Below are positions 23,901 through 32,707 of a stretch of 64,000 bases of DNA, piece by piece. The first letter of the stretch is position 1, and the number at the start of each line of letters is the position of its first letter. Below the pieces are notes generated by a model. It did no database searches. It was not told the DNA's origin and saw only the letters and a program-made list of their open reading frames with translations. The DNA is from Eublepharis macularius (Eukaryota > Chordata > Lepidosauria > Squamata > Eublepharidae): assembly GCF_028583425.1 (NCBI RefSeq), contig NC_072799.1:90444217-90508216 (forward strand), written 5' to 3'. The translations under genes and the position numbers were made by a program.

Positions 23901-26900
23901 GAGCGGAACTACAAGTGACAAAAGGCACAGATTGGACACTTGTCAGCTTCCCTCGTTTTGATGGGAAATGTAGGCAGCTTGGCGGAATGTTGGACAAGTG
24001 ACCGTTGAGAAGTCCATTGGACAGCAGTTGGAGAGCCAAGCTGCAAGACCAGGACGCCTACATTTCCCATCAAAACTTGAGGGAAGCTGACAAGTGTCCA
24101 ACCTGTGCCTTTTGTCACTTGTAGTTCCGCTCTCACAGCCTCTTTCAACATTCGATGCCTCCTGTGGTATTTTCCAGCCTTCATCAGGACATTTTTTCTT
24201 TTCTTTTCTTTGGGTTGATTTCTTTTCTCAATATCCAGGAATCCTCCAAGTATGTAGACTCCTGTCTTCTGTCCTATAACTTCAAGGCCGAGTTCCCAGG
24301 CCTGCCAGGAAGTCATAACCAAAACACCTGCAAGATAAGCAGCTAGCAACCATTCAGCAACCCAGGTTTTACTCTTCATGTTCTCAGAGGCATATTAATT
24401 ACTCCAGCAAAAACTCATAATACATGACAGATATGCTGGAACATTTAACCCATGGCAGATACGCTGGAGGCTTATCTGACAGGCGGAAAGCAAAGCTGGA
24501 GTTTTACCTCTTGGATTGTGAGGTACAGTTGCATTGGATGGCAAAGTTTCTTGAGCCAGCCTTGGGGCTTGACATTCCTATATGTGATGGCAACTGTGAG
24601 TAGCTCTACTTGTGTGTAATTGGTTTTGTGGCAGCCATGCTACCACTCATACTTATAAAGGACCCAAAATGATATGATTTAATAAGGAATGAACAGTCCT
24701 TGGTCTTGTGCTATCGTAAAGACTGATATAAGTGCAAGTGTGGAAAAAAAGCAAGAGTCCAGTAGCACTTATGAGACTAACAAAATTAGTTCTAAAGTAT
24801 GCACTTTCATGAGCCACCACTCACTTCTTCTTGCACTTCTTCAGCGCAAGTGTGTAAGCGTATATTTTAGAGCTCCCGTATAAAAATGTGAGTACAAAAT
24901 AGATCAGCTAATTCTAGAATCACAATTATAAACAGATGAGAGAGATCATAGAATCAGTTAGTCCCCCCCTTGGATTCTAAAATTCACTCACAGACTAATT
25001 TTCTCAGGAAGCCTTTTGAGTTTTATTAGAACTTGTGTTCTTTTCAAATGAATAAATATTTCACACTCTCCCTTAAGCAGTAGAAAGTTCCAGGAGAAGT
25101 TGGTAGGAGAAATTACCGGATATTTATAATGAATTAGCAATATTTGTTTTTTTTTACAAAAACAAATGTATAAAATGAACAAGTAGTAAGTAAGCATAAA
25201 TAGTACTGATACCAAATAAATATAATTACCCTGAAAGCAATAGCAATTCAAGGTGGCTTCTTCCTAGTTTGCGCCCCAAACATTTTGTCCATCTCATATA
25301 CAAAACACTCTTTTGGCACACATGCAATGGACAATGCTGAAAATTTGCTTGGAGTTCAAACAGCACAATAACGCAGGGGCTCTAAGAGATCTTTGGGTTT
25401 TTTAAAAAAAACTTTAAAGCAATCTCATGGCCTGCTAATTTGATTGCAGAAGTAATGCCAGAGAAGTTTTAAACCTTTCCTTCTGTACTATTTCCAGAAA
25501 CTAAATTTCCATCTTCAGACCCTGGTGTTAGTTATGTAAGGGAAAGTTTGATAGTACGCACACATACACCAGTACAGAGCAGTACGCACCTATTGCAGAG
25601 AGGCCGGGGAGGAGAAGAGCTGGTAGTTCCTCTCTCTGTTGAGTTTGCAAGAAAATAATTGCTAAGTTCCTCTCCCCCAGTGATCCCGAGTGGCTCTGTC
25701 TTTGAAAACTACAGTTCCCAGGGAAAATTGCATCCCCGACACATTAAAAAACACGTGTCTGGTGTTACATTTAGCCTGGCCCGTAGTCTCAGATAGAGCT
25801 CTGGTCAGCTACTTCACCCCATCTGTAGAGTATGGCTTGAACTCCAGATTGTGGGAGCATCAACTCAGAGCCAAGCTACAAGTGACGCCTGACACAGGTT
25901 GGACACTTATCAGCTTCCCTCAAGTTCTGATGGGAAATGTAGGCATCCTGGTCTTGCAGCTGTAATGGAGAGCCAAGCTGTAAAACCAGGATGCCTACAT
26001 TGCCTATCAAAACTTGAGGTAAGCTGACAAGTGTCCAACCTGTGTCAGGCGTCACTTGTAGCTTGGCTCTGAGCCTCTGTGCTGATCTGTAAATGACTTC
26101 CAACTATATTAAAGTCTAGAGAGATGAACAGTTTTTCACTTTTCACAACAGAATAACATGGTTATGATGAGAGTGTTTATGCATATTGTTTGACAGAGAC
26201 AATGTCTTTTCTTCTCTTTAGTGCCTTTCAAACTTCAAGAAGGAGAAGTTCGTATTATATCCTTAGAACAGTGTCAGTCATACTTTGATATGAAGACCAT
26301 CACCACCAGGATGTTGTGTGCTGGCTATGAGTCTGGCACTGTGGACTCGTGCATGGTAAGCCAGTTCTAGAGAAGCAATGCAAAGTACACATCTTCTTAT
26401 CTTCACCTTCTCCCCCTCTGTTACCTGAACTGGTCTCCTTGCAAGTAAGAGAATTGTGGGGGAATTAGCAGCAAGGAAGATGGCTATGCGAGAGGGGTAA
26501 CGACGGGATCTCTCACCAATTTTTATGGAGTCCCTTCCCCTAGACAGCAGACAAGGCTGGTGCTTAAGTTCAAAGAGTAATATTTTATTAAAAGAGGGAA
26601 ATGCACACACACAGAGAAGAGTAAATCACAAAATGGTTGCGCACACACACAGAGTCCTAGGAAGCTAGCCAGAAGCTGGAATAGAATGAGGGAGGGGAAG
26701 TATATCTACCTATCCTGGAGAGTAGAACAGTCCACGGAGGAAGAGAGTAGCTTCAAATGTCCAGCATCCTCGGCCAAGAGAGCGAGAGGCTTAGGGTAAC
26801 CTCCAGGGAGCAGCACTTTGGATCCAATACGCGTGCACACTTTGAATGGGGCAAGCGTCCCTATTCTTACAGGGCAAAACATGCCCTGAGGCAGGAGAGC

Positions 26901-29198
26901 CCTCCCAACTGTTGCAACAAAGACCCCAACGGTCAGTTCCTGGGAGTAACAAAGGTTTGATTACCTCTTGATCGGTGCTGCCAGGGTGGGACAAAAGAGT
27001 AAGGTTTTGCTCTCCTGTTGAATTATAAAGGAACGTTTGCAAATTAATGTCCCGGAGCTGAGTTGATGAATTTAGTTGGGGAATGTACCTTTTCCCAGGA
27101 CTGAATTACAAAATGTTATGCGTGCTAATTGATTTCTCCTCAATCTTGGGCTGGGGATTTCATCATGGAAGGAGGGGAAAGGAATGTGTTCTACGTGGGA
27201 ATGGCATAGTGAGACCTTTCTTGCTCTGGCTCCACCCGGAGCTGAGAGGAAAGTAAACCAATCGCCTCTGGTCACTCTGCATTAACGTTCGACATTCCAT
27301 TCATGCCTGGATCTCCCGGGCGGGACTCAGCAACTGCTCGCTGGAACCCCCCTGTTTGCAAACCAAAGTGCATTTGATCCAGGGGCCTTGTGATTCTTAT
27401 AGCACAGGCAGCTTATTAAACAGCTATTAAACATGGCGGAGGCTGGGCCAACTGCTTACCCCCCCCCCCCATTTAGAAACATTGCAGCCATGGCGTATCA
27501 CTACCTAAATTTGCTCAGCGTGGTGTCAGGTTGCCACACAGAAGTTTTGGTCCTGTTTGACATTTGAACTGGAGCGGGGGTGGGGGTGGGGGAGGGGATA
27601 TTCACACAACATTGTCCCTTAGTTATCTACTTTTCAGATTTCCCTCTGCGTCGATGCAATCTCCCAAACCTGGTTTGATACAGTCTTTTTGGAAAAATCA
27701 CAATCTACGTGTCTTTAAATGCTACGTGGACTGGAAGGTGCACATTTCCCCCCCTGTCCAAACTGTGATCATTTTCCTTGCCGTGTAGTCTCACAGTCAC
27801 CATTCCCCCCCTACCACTGGAGGGCTTTTTCAAGGTATTTTTTAATCAGCAAGTCCTAGATTGCTACAGCACAATAACATTTTAAATATAGATTGCCACA
27901 TTTTATTTTCTCCTCTAACAGCTGTACCCCTTATATCTCCACAATGAAAACTTCTAGAGACCTGCTTTAAAAAATGAAAGCTGGGAGTTCAGAAGACACA
28001 GTATATCATGGCAACAGATCATTCTAATGTTATTGTAGTGTAGTTATCCAGCAATTACCGGGGGTGGGGGGGAGCCAGAAAAGCCCCCCCGGTGGCTCAT
28101 ATGGTGGTGGTCGTGTGGATGCTCCACGGATGTGCTGTGACTGCTTGTGCCTTTGAAATGGCACCAATAGACTGAGACTGAGCCCCATGTAGTTCAGCCA
28201 CAAGTAACAAAAATGCAGCGGTATCAGAAAGCACATGCAGCTAGATGACTGTCAGGTTAGTATTGTGCAGGCCTGTTCTGGTCGCTCAGATGTGGGAATC
28301 TCACATTCACATCCCTGTTCACCTATGAATCAGACTGGGTCATCTTAAGAGAGCCACTTTATCTCAGCCTGACCATCACTCAGGGATAAAGATAGGCTAA
28401 AGTTCCATCCCGAGTTCTCTGAGGAAAAGGAAGGATACAAATGCATCGCTCAGTGGCTAGAGCACCAAAGTGTTATTTGTTTACCTAATATATATTCAGT
28501 GTCCTCCAAGGAGCTGGGGCAGCTTATGTTGATCTCTCTTCCCAAGAACTAGTCTGTGAGGTAGGTTAGGCTGAGAGTGAGTGGTTGGCCCATGATCTCC
28601 CAGTGAACTTTATGGATAGGGACAGAGCTTTTTTTCTGGGAAAAGAGGAGGTGGAACTCAGTGGGTTGCCCTCGGAGAAAATGGTCACATGGCTGGTAGC
28701 CCCGCCCCCTGATCTTCAGACAGAGGGGAGTTTAGATTGCCCTACGCACCGCACTACGGCGCAGAGGGCAATCTCAACTCCCCTCTGCCTGGAGATCAGG
28801 GGGCGGGGCCACCAGCCATGTGACCATTTTCAAGAGGTTCCAGAACTCCATTCCCCTGCGTTCCAGCTGAAAAAAAGCCCTGGATAAGGAAACTCAAAAC
28901 ACCCGCCAGTTTGGCTCACATCATTTTTGCTGGTTGCTAACAGGAGCTTGTTATTCAATAATCAGTATCAGATGGTGTTGGTGATATTTTGGGATCTATG
29001 TTTGGGTAGGGGTAGATCATTTTGTTTTATGAGATGGGCTTGGTGACATATGTCCACAGCCACCTCTGGCCCCGTTCTTTGCAATGAGGACTTTCAAGCT
29101 CTTTGGGGCAGGTGTTTTTGCACTGAACAGCACCAAAATCGCCCAGAACACAGTCTCCCCTCTAAACCATTGATCCACCAAGTTTTTCCTTAGTTAAA

Positions 29199-29254
<56 letters not shown>

Positions 29255-31338
29255 AGAGAGAAACTGGCTGGCAAAGGGCTGGCATTAAAAACAATCCTGC
29301 TTTATGTTCACTTTTTTCTTTTTCTATATTGCCAATAAATTACTACTTTTGCATTTGCTTGTTGCCTGTTGGTGCCATGTTTCCTTATGCTATGCAGTTT
29401 TTTGATCCTGTGATGAGGGGCTGTTCTCACATGAATCCCCACCAATCTCCATTGCGCAAGTACAGGCAGGCAAACAGGCAGGCCGGCAGCATGACTGTCT
29501 AAACCCCTCCTTTGCCTAAACAGACTTGTGTTTTTCCCATAAGTTTTCCTTTTGCTTTGGGCAGGCAGGATTAGTTTTGAAAAGGGCAGAGTAGGCTAAT
29601 GGCTTGCAGGATGTGGAGGAAGCAATCCAAAACAAGTCTACTCAGTTGTGAGTTCCATATTATTCTATAGTGCTTACTCCCAGGGAAGTGTCTTTAGAAT
29701 TGCAACCTATGATTGAAGGCTTTGGGGCTTTTATCAAGTTTACCTGATTAAACAGACCACTTGCACACGCACCCAATGGCACTTTTTCTTATAGCGGCTG
29801 ATTTTCCAAGTGCCCTAATAGGGATGGAGGAGACAGACAAGTGCCCAGGTTGCACTGCAAAACACACCAAAGTGCACCCTCCTAAACAGGTCTACTTAGA
29901 TGTAAGTCCCATGTAATTCAATAGTGCTTATTCCCAAGGAAGTGTACTTCAAATTGCAGCCTATGACTGAAGTCTGCAAAGTCTCCCTTCCAAATGTTTC
30001 CAAAGCTGATAGGCAAGGAGGGGTCTTCCCTTGTGAGGACCCAGTTGGCAAGGAGACAATGCCATTGCCTGAGTAGCAACAGAAAAAAGAAGCACTTGTG
30101 TGCATTGTGCACACCCTCTTTTCCTGCCAACAGAGTTAGTTAAGAATGTAAGGGCTCTCTCCCCTTGAGATCTGATTGGTGAATGCCATTAAGTTAAACA
30201 AGATGTTGTCATGCGGGTCCTGCTGCTGCCACCACTGCAAGATAAGAACCAAAACGAAATACACAATTTTTTGGGTGGGAGAGTGTCATCATAATTTGAT
30301 TTTCCAGATTTGGTTCACTGTTCCAGAAGCTGCTTTAACAAAATGAAACAGCAATTTCCGGGTGTATTTTGTTTGTTTGTTTTGCACACCAAGGCCGTCG
30401 TCATACGGCCATAAATTTAGTGCCAAACTAGCGCCATCTCCCGCTGAATGCTTACCTTATTCTGGCTCTCTTGCAATTTCGCCATTCCCCCCAATTCACG
30501 CTTTGTGACTCTTTATGTCGTCTTTATCCACTTCCATGTGAATGCCCTGGATCGACTATGAACGCTTTGCAACACCAAAACGCTCACTCTCCCCAATCAT
30601 CTGTCTCACCTAACACTGTTTCTCCTGCCCTACACTCCCACAAGCCCCAGCGCGACCTGCAATTAAGCCTCAAAGTAATTTTTTTTTAAAAGTCAGCCTT
30701 ATAGCGCTATAGCACTATTCTGCCATGGGCAGGAAACCTCTGCTACCTATCACGGTTGGCTTTTGGGTTGGCCCAGCACAACATTGGTATAATAGAAGAG
30801 TGATATCGTGCAAATATGCGAATTTTTTTTAAAAGGGGGCGGGGTTTTTAGGGTCCCATTTCCAGAGGTACTTTGACTGACCGTCGAATTGCGCTTTTCC
30901 CTTTTAATGTGACTGACTGGAAGCACAAGCAGTCGTCAAAAGATGGGAGAATCCGTTCTAATAACGATAACAGAAGAAATGATTTCTAGTGCAAAACTGA
31001 CGAAATAAGGGCCCGTGTGACGACGGCCCAAGTGATATGGGGAGGTCAGATCTCCACGGCTTCCGTCAACTGTTTTGTTCCTCTCTGAGATGAGCTTCAT
31101 CTGATTGAGTTGCTCTCTTGGCAAGAGTAGTCAAATAATCTGGCTTTCGTTATAGGGTGACAGCGGAGGACCCTTGGTGTGTGAACAGCCTGCTGGGCGC
31201 TGGACATTGTTTGGTTTAACCTCTTGGGGCTCTGTCTGCTTTTCCAAAGTTTTGGGACCTGGCGTGTATAGCAATGTGTCTCATTTTATTGAATGGATTG
31301 AAAGGCAAATCTACATCCACACATTTCTGCTCCGCTGA
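2909..31338 (+). CDS. CORIN: CORIN 3' part, spliced (five exons)
   Basis: This is the 3' end of corin, the type II transmembrane serine protease that converts pro-atrial natriuretic peptide to its active form at the cardiomyocyte surface. The coding sequence joins 2909-2958, 9436-9610, 17332-17603, 26222-26355 and 31156-31338. Every junction has GT/AG splice sites and the phases match (exon lengths 50, 175, 272, 134, 183). The product covers the end of the SRCR domain, the activation site (KRILGG) and a whole S1 protease domain with His, Asp and Ser of the triad. From memory the protein is very close to human corin. Upstream exons (transmembrane, frizzled and LDLR modules) lie before the window. 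The introns are filled with repeats. The gene converges on ATP10D, as I recall for human. Confidence 0.95.
3165..4207 (+). repeat. L2 LINE fragment split by a hAT MITE
   Basis: Coding remnants ([25 protein letters not shown], then after the insertion [20 protein letters not shown] and [20 protein letters not shown]) follow the L2 ORF2 C-terminus in order. The 3' end ...CCACCTTGAGTTTCAGTGAG lies at about 4170. The MITE at 3395-3651 interrupts the coding part. Confidence 0.8.
3395..3651. mobile_element. Palindromic hAT MITE, copy 1
   Basis: Near-perfect inverted repeat with ~115 bp arms. Termini are CCGGGCTTTTTTTCAG and AAAAAAAGCCCTG (family consensus CAGGGCTTTTTTTC). An exact 8 bp target duplication CTGGCTAT flanks it at 3387-3394 and 3652-3659, which is the hAT signature. 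No coding capacity. Confidence 0.92.
4208..4594. mobile_element. Foldback DNA element (AGTCTCT family)
   Basis: Inverted repeat of ~390 bp with imperfect arms. Left GTCTCTGTACATGAGAC... and ...AATGTTAGCAGGGAAG.. pair with the right end GCTAACATTGCATTTG...TGTAGAGAGATTC. The inner arms share GACAGAGCCGGCAGAGATTG exactly. Inserted at the 3' end of an L2 copy. Related to 57567-57901. Confidence 0.7.
5305..5498. repeat. DIRS left inverted terminal repeat
   Basis: Matches the reverse complement of 7199-7385 at most positions, including GGCCTGC and CTCCAGTCACGTAGC. Confidence 0.75.
5729..6667 (+). CDS. DIRS-type gag-like protein (mobile element)
   Basis: A 312-codon open frame inside the DIRS-like element. 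The N-terminal part is low-complexity and acidic ([10 protein letters not shown]), followed by [20 protein letters not shown], a basic region, and the C-terminal motif [20 protein letters not shown] then [20 protein letters not shown]. The R-R-x-x-W-L-R ending and the [12 protein letters not shown] motif recall the domain shared by DIRS gag and the C-terminus of LAP2-alpha. That assignment is from memory of the family. A homologous but broken version lies on the minus strand at 47.4-48.5 kb. The true start may be further upstream or at a later Met; the first ~50 codons look less typical. Confidence 0.6.
   Translation: MQTLDLRGTIGHQHHLSCCIPPPYHCYWAGSPHGFEASDPRPSTSLAWLQPPSSVQPQYSDDSEDEDVDYRLEPSDYRSEVSEPSPDENVAPSLGSLYEDLRLYAEQVARMVQALDLDVSSSTPKTSGKLWGRLYSNTPAAVGFPIAEGLDELILKTWEKPAQLPATSKRVEAMYKVKQDIWPAVFKHSVPSSLATEEFQKQRQGFHLVPTDKEGRKVDANWRRQYSISTLNLHIGNHQVIMGGWLPIVFMGEAVYVTRLPEDKQVLFNLLQTEAIRVSKQQMNAGLHAVETAVKVMAGTILIRRRSWLRLT
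7100..7440. repeat. DIRS internal complementary region and right ITR
   Basis: 7103-7160 (GGTTGTACATACCTGTAACT...) is a near-exact reverse complement of 7383-7436. 7199-7385 is the partner of the left ITR. Confidence 0.75.
7441..8320. other. CORIN intron, no recognised feature
   Basis: AT-rich sequence without recognisable repeats or coding signal; short frames on both strands look random. Confidence 0.4.
8555..8755 (-). repeat. tRNA-derived SINE (ACA/Sauria type)
   Basis: On the minus strand it begins CCATGGCACAGAGTGGTAAG (A box), then a Pol III B-box-like ATTTGATCC, and a body with CAAGGTTGACTCAGCCTTCC and TTGGTAAAATGAGTACC, a widespread squamate SINE. Confidence 0.75.
9436..9610 (+). CDS. 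CORIN: CORIN exon: activation site and catalytic His
   Basis: A 175 bp exon between an acceptor AATAG and the donor GTGAGT. In frame it reads [16 protein letters not shown] followed by [15 protein letters not shown], then [20 protein letters not shown]. The Cys at the start is the one that in this family tethers the propeptide to the protease. Cleavage after Arg in KR|ILGG activates the zymogen. The His in TVAHC is the first triad member. The last codon is split (GG|G) to the next exon. Longer open frames over this interval in other frames are shadows. Confidence 0.95.
9811..10048. mobile_element. Palindromic hAT MITE, copy 2
   Basis: CAGGGCTTTTTTTCAGGG ... AAAAAAAGCCCTG, flanked by an exact 8 bp duplication AGCTCAAG (9803-9810 and 10049-10056). 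238 bp with a shorter centre than other copies. Lies 201 bp downstream of the CORIN His exon. Confidence 0.93.
10245..10462. mobile_element. GC-rich hAT MITE
   Basis: Termini CAGGGCAGGATCTAGGG and CCCGTCGATCTGGCCCTG are imperfect inverted repeats. An exact 8 bp duplication TGAGAGAG is at 10237-10244 and 10463-10470. The interior is very GC-rich and non-coding. Confidence 0.8.
10471..11390. other. CORIN intron, no recognised feature
   Basis: Mostly unique-looking sequence with a C-run at 10914. No gene seen. Confidence 0.4.
11795..12965 (-). pseudogene. Tyrosine-recombinase retrotransposon, decayed (RNase H + YR)
   Basis: Minus strand, in order. An RNase H remnant (about 12960-12785) reads [20 protein letters not shown], then [19 protein letters not shown] in the next frame. 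It is followed by a tyrosine recombinase: [51 protein letters not shown] (frame ending 12119), then SKTDQQG (frame ending 11899), then [13 protein letters not shown] and [11 protein letters not shown] (frame ending 11795). At least three frame changes are needed. The usual arginine in the R-x-G-E-L motif is Gly/Ala, and the usual H-S-F-R is P-S-F-K, so the enzyme is dead. This domain order is that of DIRS/Ngaro-group elements; which of the two is not settled. Confidence 0.75.
13523..13779. mobile_element. Palindromic hAT MITE, copy 3
   Basis: CAGGGCATTTTTTCAG ... AAAAAAAGCCCTG; 8 bp duplication GATGCAGG / GATGCAAG (one mismatch) at 13515-13522 and 13780-13787. Confidence 0.92.
14100..14830. 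other. AT-rich CORIN intron, possibly conserved non-coding
   Basis: No repeat family recognised; strongly AT-rich with runs such as TTAATAATTATTTAATTAGC. It looks unique and may hold conserved non-coding DNA, which cannot be judged from one sequence. Confidence 0.3.
14832..14990 (+). repeat. Diverged tRNA-derived SINE
   Basis: GGAGTCAGTATGATGTAGTG and TTGATCTTGGGCAAGTCAGA follow the same layout as the SINE at 2061 but with many changes. Confidence 0.5.
15090..15430. repeat. GC-rich dispersed repeat, unclassified
   Basis: An abrupt GC-rich block inside AT-rich intron, containing GATGATGTCACTTTTAGGAA and a mirrored TGATGTCATC, a motif seen again near 32900. No ends identified; the open frames in it are composition artefacts. 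Confidence 0.35.
15936..16194. mobile_element. Palindromic hAT MITE, copy 4
   Basis: CAGGGCTTTTTTTCTGGG ... TAAAAAAAGCCCTG; 8 bp duplication GGACCGCC / GGACTGCC at 15928-15935 and 16195-16202. Opposite orientation to copies 1-3, as judged by the asymmetric arm ends. Confidence 0.92.
16446..16569. mobile_element. Harbinger-like foldback
   Basis: GGCCCTTTTCACACTGCATACC ... inverted as GTGTGAAAAGGGCC. 3 bp duplication CAT at 16443-16445 and 16570-16572. Central CGCGAAA/CTCGCGAGAG motifs resemble the CpG-rich foldbacks at 48, 35167 and 49442. Confidence 0.75.
16822..17107 (+). repeat. CR1 LINE 3' end
   Basis: Ends in CCAACTCTGTGATTCTATGA, the CR1 3' terminus. The coding tail reads [40 protein letters not shown] and FKKRLDESL. 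It lies 225 bp before a CORIN exon. Confidence 0.92.
17332..17603 (+). CDS. CORIN: CORIN exon: catalytic Asp
   Basis: A 272 bp exon from an acceptor CACAAG to the donor GTAAGA. It reads [20 protein letters not shown], continues through the surface-loop region, and contains [13 protein letters not shown], whose second Asp is the catalytic aspartate. It ends with [13 protein letters not shown] plus one A. The frame is open throughout and continues a short way past the donor, so the exon end is set by the splice site and by the match to the next exon (A|TG gives the Met of MPFKLQEGE). The Gly-Trp-Gly is the conserved S1 motif. Confidence 0.95.
18034..22905 (+). mobile_element. hAT DNA transposon, 4.87 kb, defective
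   Basis: Ends TAGGTGGGCATGAACC (left) and GGTTCGTGCCTACCTCTA (right) are imperfect inverted repeats. An 8 bp duplication ATCCTGAC / ATCCTGGC lies at 18026-18033 and 22906-22913. The interior contains a broken transposase (19100-21115). A local near-repeat at 18188-18460 (two copies of a ~130 bp unit around AACACCAATCTTAG) and GC-rich DNA fill the rest. It sits in the CORIN intron between the Asp exon and the exon at 26222. Confidence 0.88.
19112..21115 (+). pseudogene. hAT transposase with BED finger, broken
   Basis: Three conserved parts lie in order but in different frames. A BED zinc finger at 19112-19250 ([16 protein letters not shown], then LHRYLQRHH). A catalytic-core piece at 19585-20226, with [24 protein letters not shown] and DIPICWNST, where a stop (TAG) follows WNST directly. 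A C-terminal dimerisation domain at about 20690-21115 ([13 protein letters not shown], then after a frameshift [52 protein letters not shown]). These are hallmarks of hAT transposases. The breaks mean it makes no functional protein. Confidence 0.88.
22914..23690. other. CORIN intron; possible LTR fragment from 23462
   Basis: 22914-23460 looks unique and AT-rich. From 23462 TGTCAGGTCTTGCCAGG to about 23560 it resembles the start of the solo LTR at 40791 (shared TGCAT.A.TC.CAGGT..ATGAGTTAAAG), so it is probably a diverged LTR piece; its far end is not found. Confidence 0.35.
23696..23897. mobile_element. GAGCCAAGC foldback, copy A (3 bp TSD)
   Basis: 202 bp inverted repeat, GAGCCAAGCTACAAGTGACG ... 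CACTTGTAGCTTGGCTC, arms about 95 bp, flanked by TCA on both sides (23693-23695, 23898-23900). Non-coding; Harbinger-like by TSD length. Confidence 0.82.
23901..24132. mobile_element. GAGCGGAAC foldback, copy B (3 bp TSD)
   Basis: 232 bp, starting GAGCGGAACTACAAGTGACA and ending inversely GTCACTTGTAGTTCCGCTC, flanked by TCA at 23898-23900 and 24133-24135. Its inner arms are the same sequence as copy A (GACACTTGTCAGCTTCCCTC), with an inserted block near 23975-24040. Confidence 0.8.
24743..24845 (+). repeat. Short retroposed repeat (AGAGTCCAGTAGCAC family)
   Basis: Starts near GAAAAAAAGCAAGAGTCCAG and ends at CACTTCTTCAGC; flanked by a 9 bp direct repeat GCAAGTGTG at 24734-24742 and 24846-24854. 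Single-arm member of the family at 50765 and 61819. Confidence 0.6.
25868..26069. mobile_element. GAGCCAAGC foldback, copy C
   Basis: Same 202 bp foldback as copy A; flanks TCA (25865-25867) and TGA (26070-26072). Lies 150 bp before a CORIN exon. Confidence 0.8.
26222..26355 (+). CDS. CORIN: CORIN exon: protease middle-C region
   Basis: A 134 bp exon after CTCTTTAG and before the donor GTAAGC. With the A carried from the preceding exon it reads [19 protein letters not shown] and continues to [16 protein letters not shown]. The two cysteines and the [12 protein letters not shown] stretch lead directly into the GDSGGP of the last exon. The Asp in TVDSC sits at the position that gives trypsin-like specificity for basic residues in this family. 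The coding potential is clear although no long open frame covers it. Confidence 0.95.
26400..27545. other. CORIN intron; possible LTR on minus strand
   Basis: Contains a reverse-strand AATAAA (TTTATT near 26584) and ends near GTGTCAGGTTGCCACACA (27528-27541). This layout could be an LTR oriented on the minus strand, but I cannot find matching ends or a duplication. Confidence 0.25.
28623..28882. mobile_element. Palindromic hAT MITE, copy 5
   Basis: CAGAGCTTTTTTTCTGGG ... AAAAAAGCCCTG; 8 bp duplication GATAGGGA / GATAAGGA at 28615-28622 and 28883-28890. Confidence 0.92.
29203..29263. repeat. (AC)n microsatellite with short (AG)n end
   Basis: About 24 uninterrupted AC units followed by AGAGAGAGAG. 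Confidence 0.95.
29635..29960. repeat. Two copies of an old reptile repeat
   Basis: 29637-29725 (GTCTACTCAGTTGTGAGTTC, AGTGCTTACTCCCAGGGAAG) and 29890-29980 (GTCTACTTAGATGTAAGTCC, AGTGCTTATTCCCAAGGAAG) are diverged copies of the same unit in the same orientation. Similar traces occur near 14250, 41540 and 50690. Family not identified. Confidence 0.5.
30393..31028. mobile_element. Harbinger-like element, 636 bp, non-autonomous
   Basis: Ends GGCCGTCGTCATACGGCC and inversely GGGCCCGTGTGACGACGGCC. 3 bp duplication CAA at 30390-30392 and 31029-31031. The interior has no transposase. It lies just before the last CORIN exon. Confidence 0.8.
31156..31338 (+). CDS. CORIN: CORIN terminal coding exon: catalytic Ser and stop
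   Basis: After the acceptor TTATAG the exon reads [20 protein letters not shown], then [20 protein letters not shown], and ends [13 protein letters not shown] followed by TGA at 31336. GDSGGP holds the catalytic serine. SWG lines the substrate pocket. The C-terminal helix FIEWIERQI is typical of S1 proteases. The end matches the corin C-terminus within one or two residues, so the stop is the natural one. The 3' UTR follows; I see no canonical AATAAA on this strand until repeat-rich DNA near 33.9 kb, so its end is not placed. Confidence 0.96.
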   Translation, partial: GDSGGPLVCEQPAGRWTLFGLTSWGSVCFSKVLGPGVYSNVSHFIEWIERQIYIHTFLLR

Positions 31339-31640
31339 TTCTTCAAGATGGAAATGCTGTGCAGACTGCAAAAGAAAAGGCAAAGCCCAGGAGCACAAAA
31401 GCAGTGAAGATGTCAAGGTGAAGAAATCTGGTGAATAATAGATTCTAAAAGTTTTTGGTGTCCCGCAGTGGAACTGTATAAAGGAATGTGTAAGGTTTTT
31501 TTGTGCCAAAAGTACTTCTAAGTACAAATCCATTTTTTAAAATATTCCTTCCTGGCATTTTCTTTAGGAAAGTTGTATTATGTTTCTCTCTCTCTCTCTC
31601 ACCCACACACGCACAGGGAGAATCAACCAGTTTATAATGT
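31339..31640 (+). other. Probable CORIN 3' UTR, proximal part
   Basis: Non-coding sequence directly after the CORIN stop. No standard poly(A) signal here. Confidence 0.5.
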
Positions 31641-32447
31641 GACATGGTGCCTTTCAGACACTTAAAATTAGGTGGGTTTTTGCTGATGTATTAGCCTTTG
31701 AGAAGTCAGTAGAGAAAAGGCGTATACTACTGAAGATGTTGGCTTAGGACATCTTCCCACTTTGACACTGATCATGATGGCCCTAATGTTATTTGCTTGT
31801 CTCTCCATGGCATCCCTACCTGTTTTTTCAGGTCCTTCTTGTTGTACATCGGCCAATGATTCTGTCACGAGAGCAAGGACCTGAAATCGACTTCTCAGTT
31901 TCAGTGGTACTGACTGAGGGCCGCCTTGCTCTGCACCTTTTGGCTCATGCTGTCGACCTCTGAGGAGGTTCATTAGAAAAATGTTCTGTTTCATTGTTCC
32001 TTCCGCCACTCTCCTCATCCTTCTGTAGACCCGAAGACTTCCTTCATTCTTTCCTCCTTTGATCTCTTAAAGGGTACCGATCCATTCCTCCAGGAGCCTC
32101 ACTTTTCCTTCTAGTAACACTACCAGCATGCACTTATGACAAATGAAGTCCTTCTTGTCCTCCAATCATGGCAGCCCTTGGCAGGTAAATGGAAACGGCC
32201 CTTCAGTTGTTTTCTCTCCCCCCCCCCTCCCCAAATCTTGCTTATAACTACCATACAAAATAGATTTTCTCCCTGGAATCTGTTTCCTGTGAAGAAACCA
32301 GGTCCAAAAAAACAGGTCTAATGTCTCAAGTAAAGGGGGGGGGGTAACTTACAGGGTCCCCAGCCCTTTGGCTCACACCTGTGGCGAGGAGGAAGCCTTT
32401 AAGTTTGAGGCTGTGGTAGCAATCACTCCCAAGCAGACAGGCCTTCC

Positions 32448-32707
32448 CAGGACTTTTTTTCAGCGGGAATGTGGTGGAATGGAGTTCCGGAACCTCTTGA
32501 AAATGGTCACATGGCCAGCGGCCCCGCCCCCTGATCTCCAGACAGAGGGGAGTTGAGATTGCCCTCTGCGCCGCTCAGCGGCGCAGAGGGCAATCTCAAC
32601 TCCTCTCTGTCTGGAGATCAGGGGGCGGGGCCACCGGCCATGTGACCATTTTTCCCAAGGGCAACCCACTGAGTTCCACCACCTCTTTTCCCAGAAAAAA
32701 GGCCCTG
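32448..32707. mobile_element. Palindromic hAT MITE, copy 6
   Basis: CAGGACTTTTTTTCAGCGGG ... AAAAAAGGCCCTG; exact 8 bp duplication GGCCTTCC at 32440-32447 and 32708-32715. Arms near-identical and the centre GCGCCGCTCAGCGGCGC perfectly symmetric. Confidence 0.93.
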
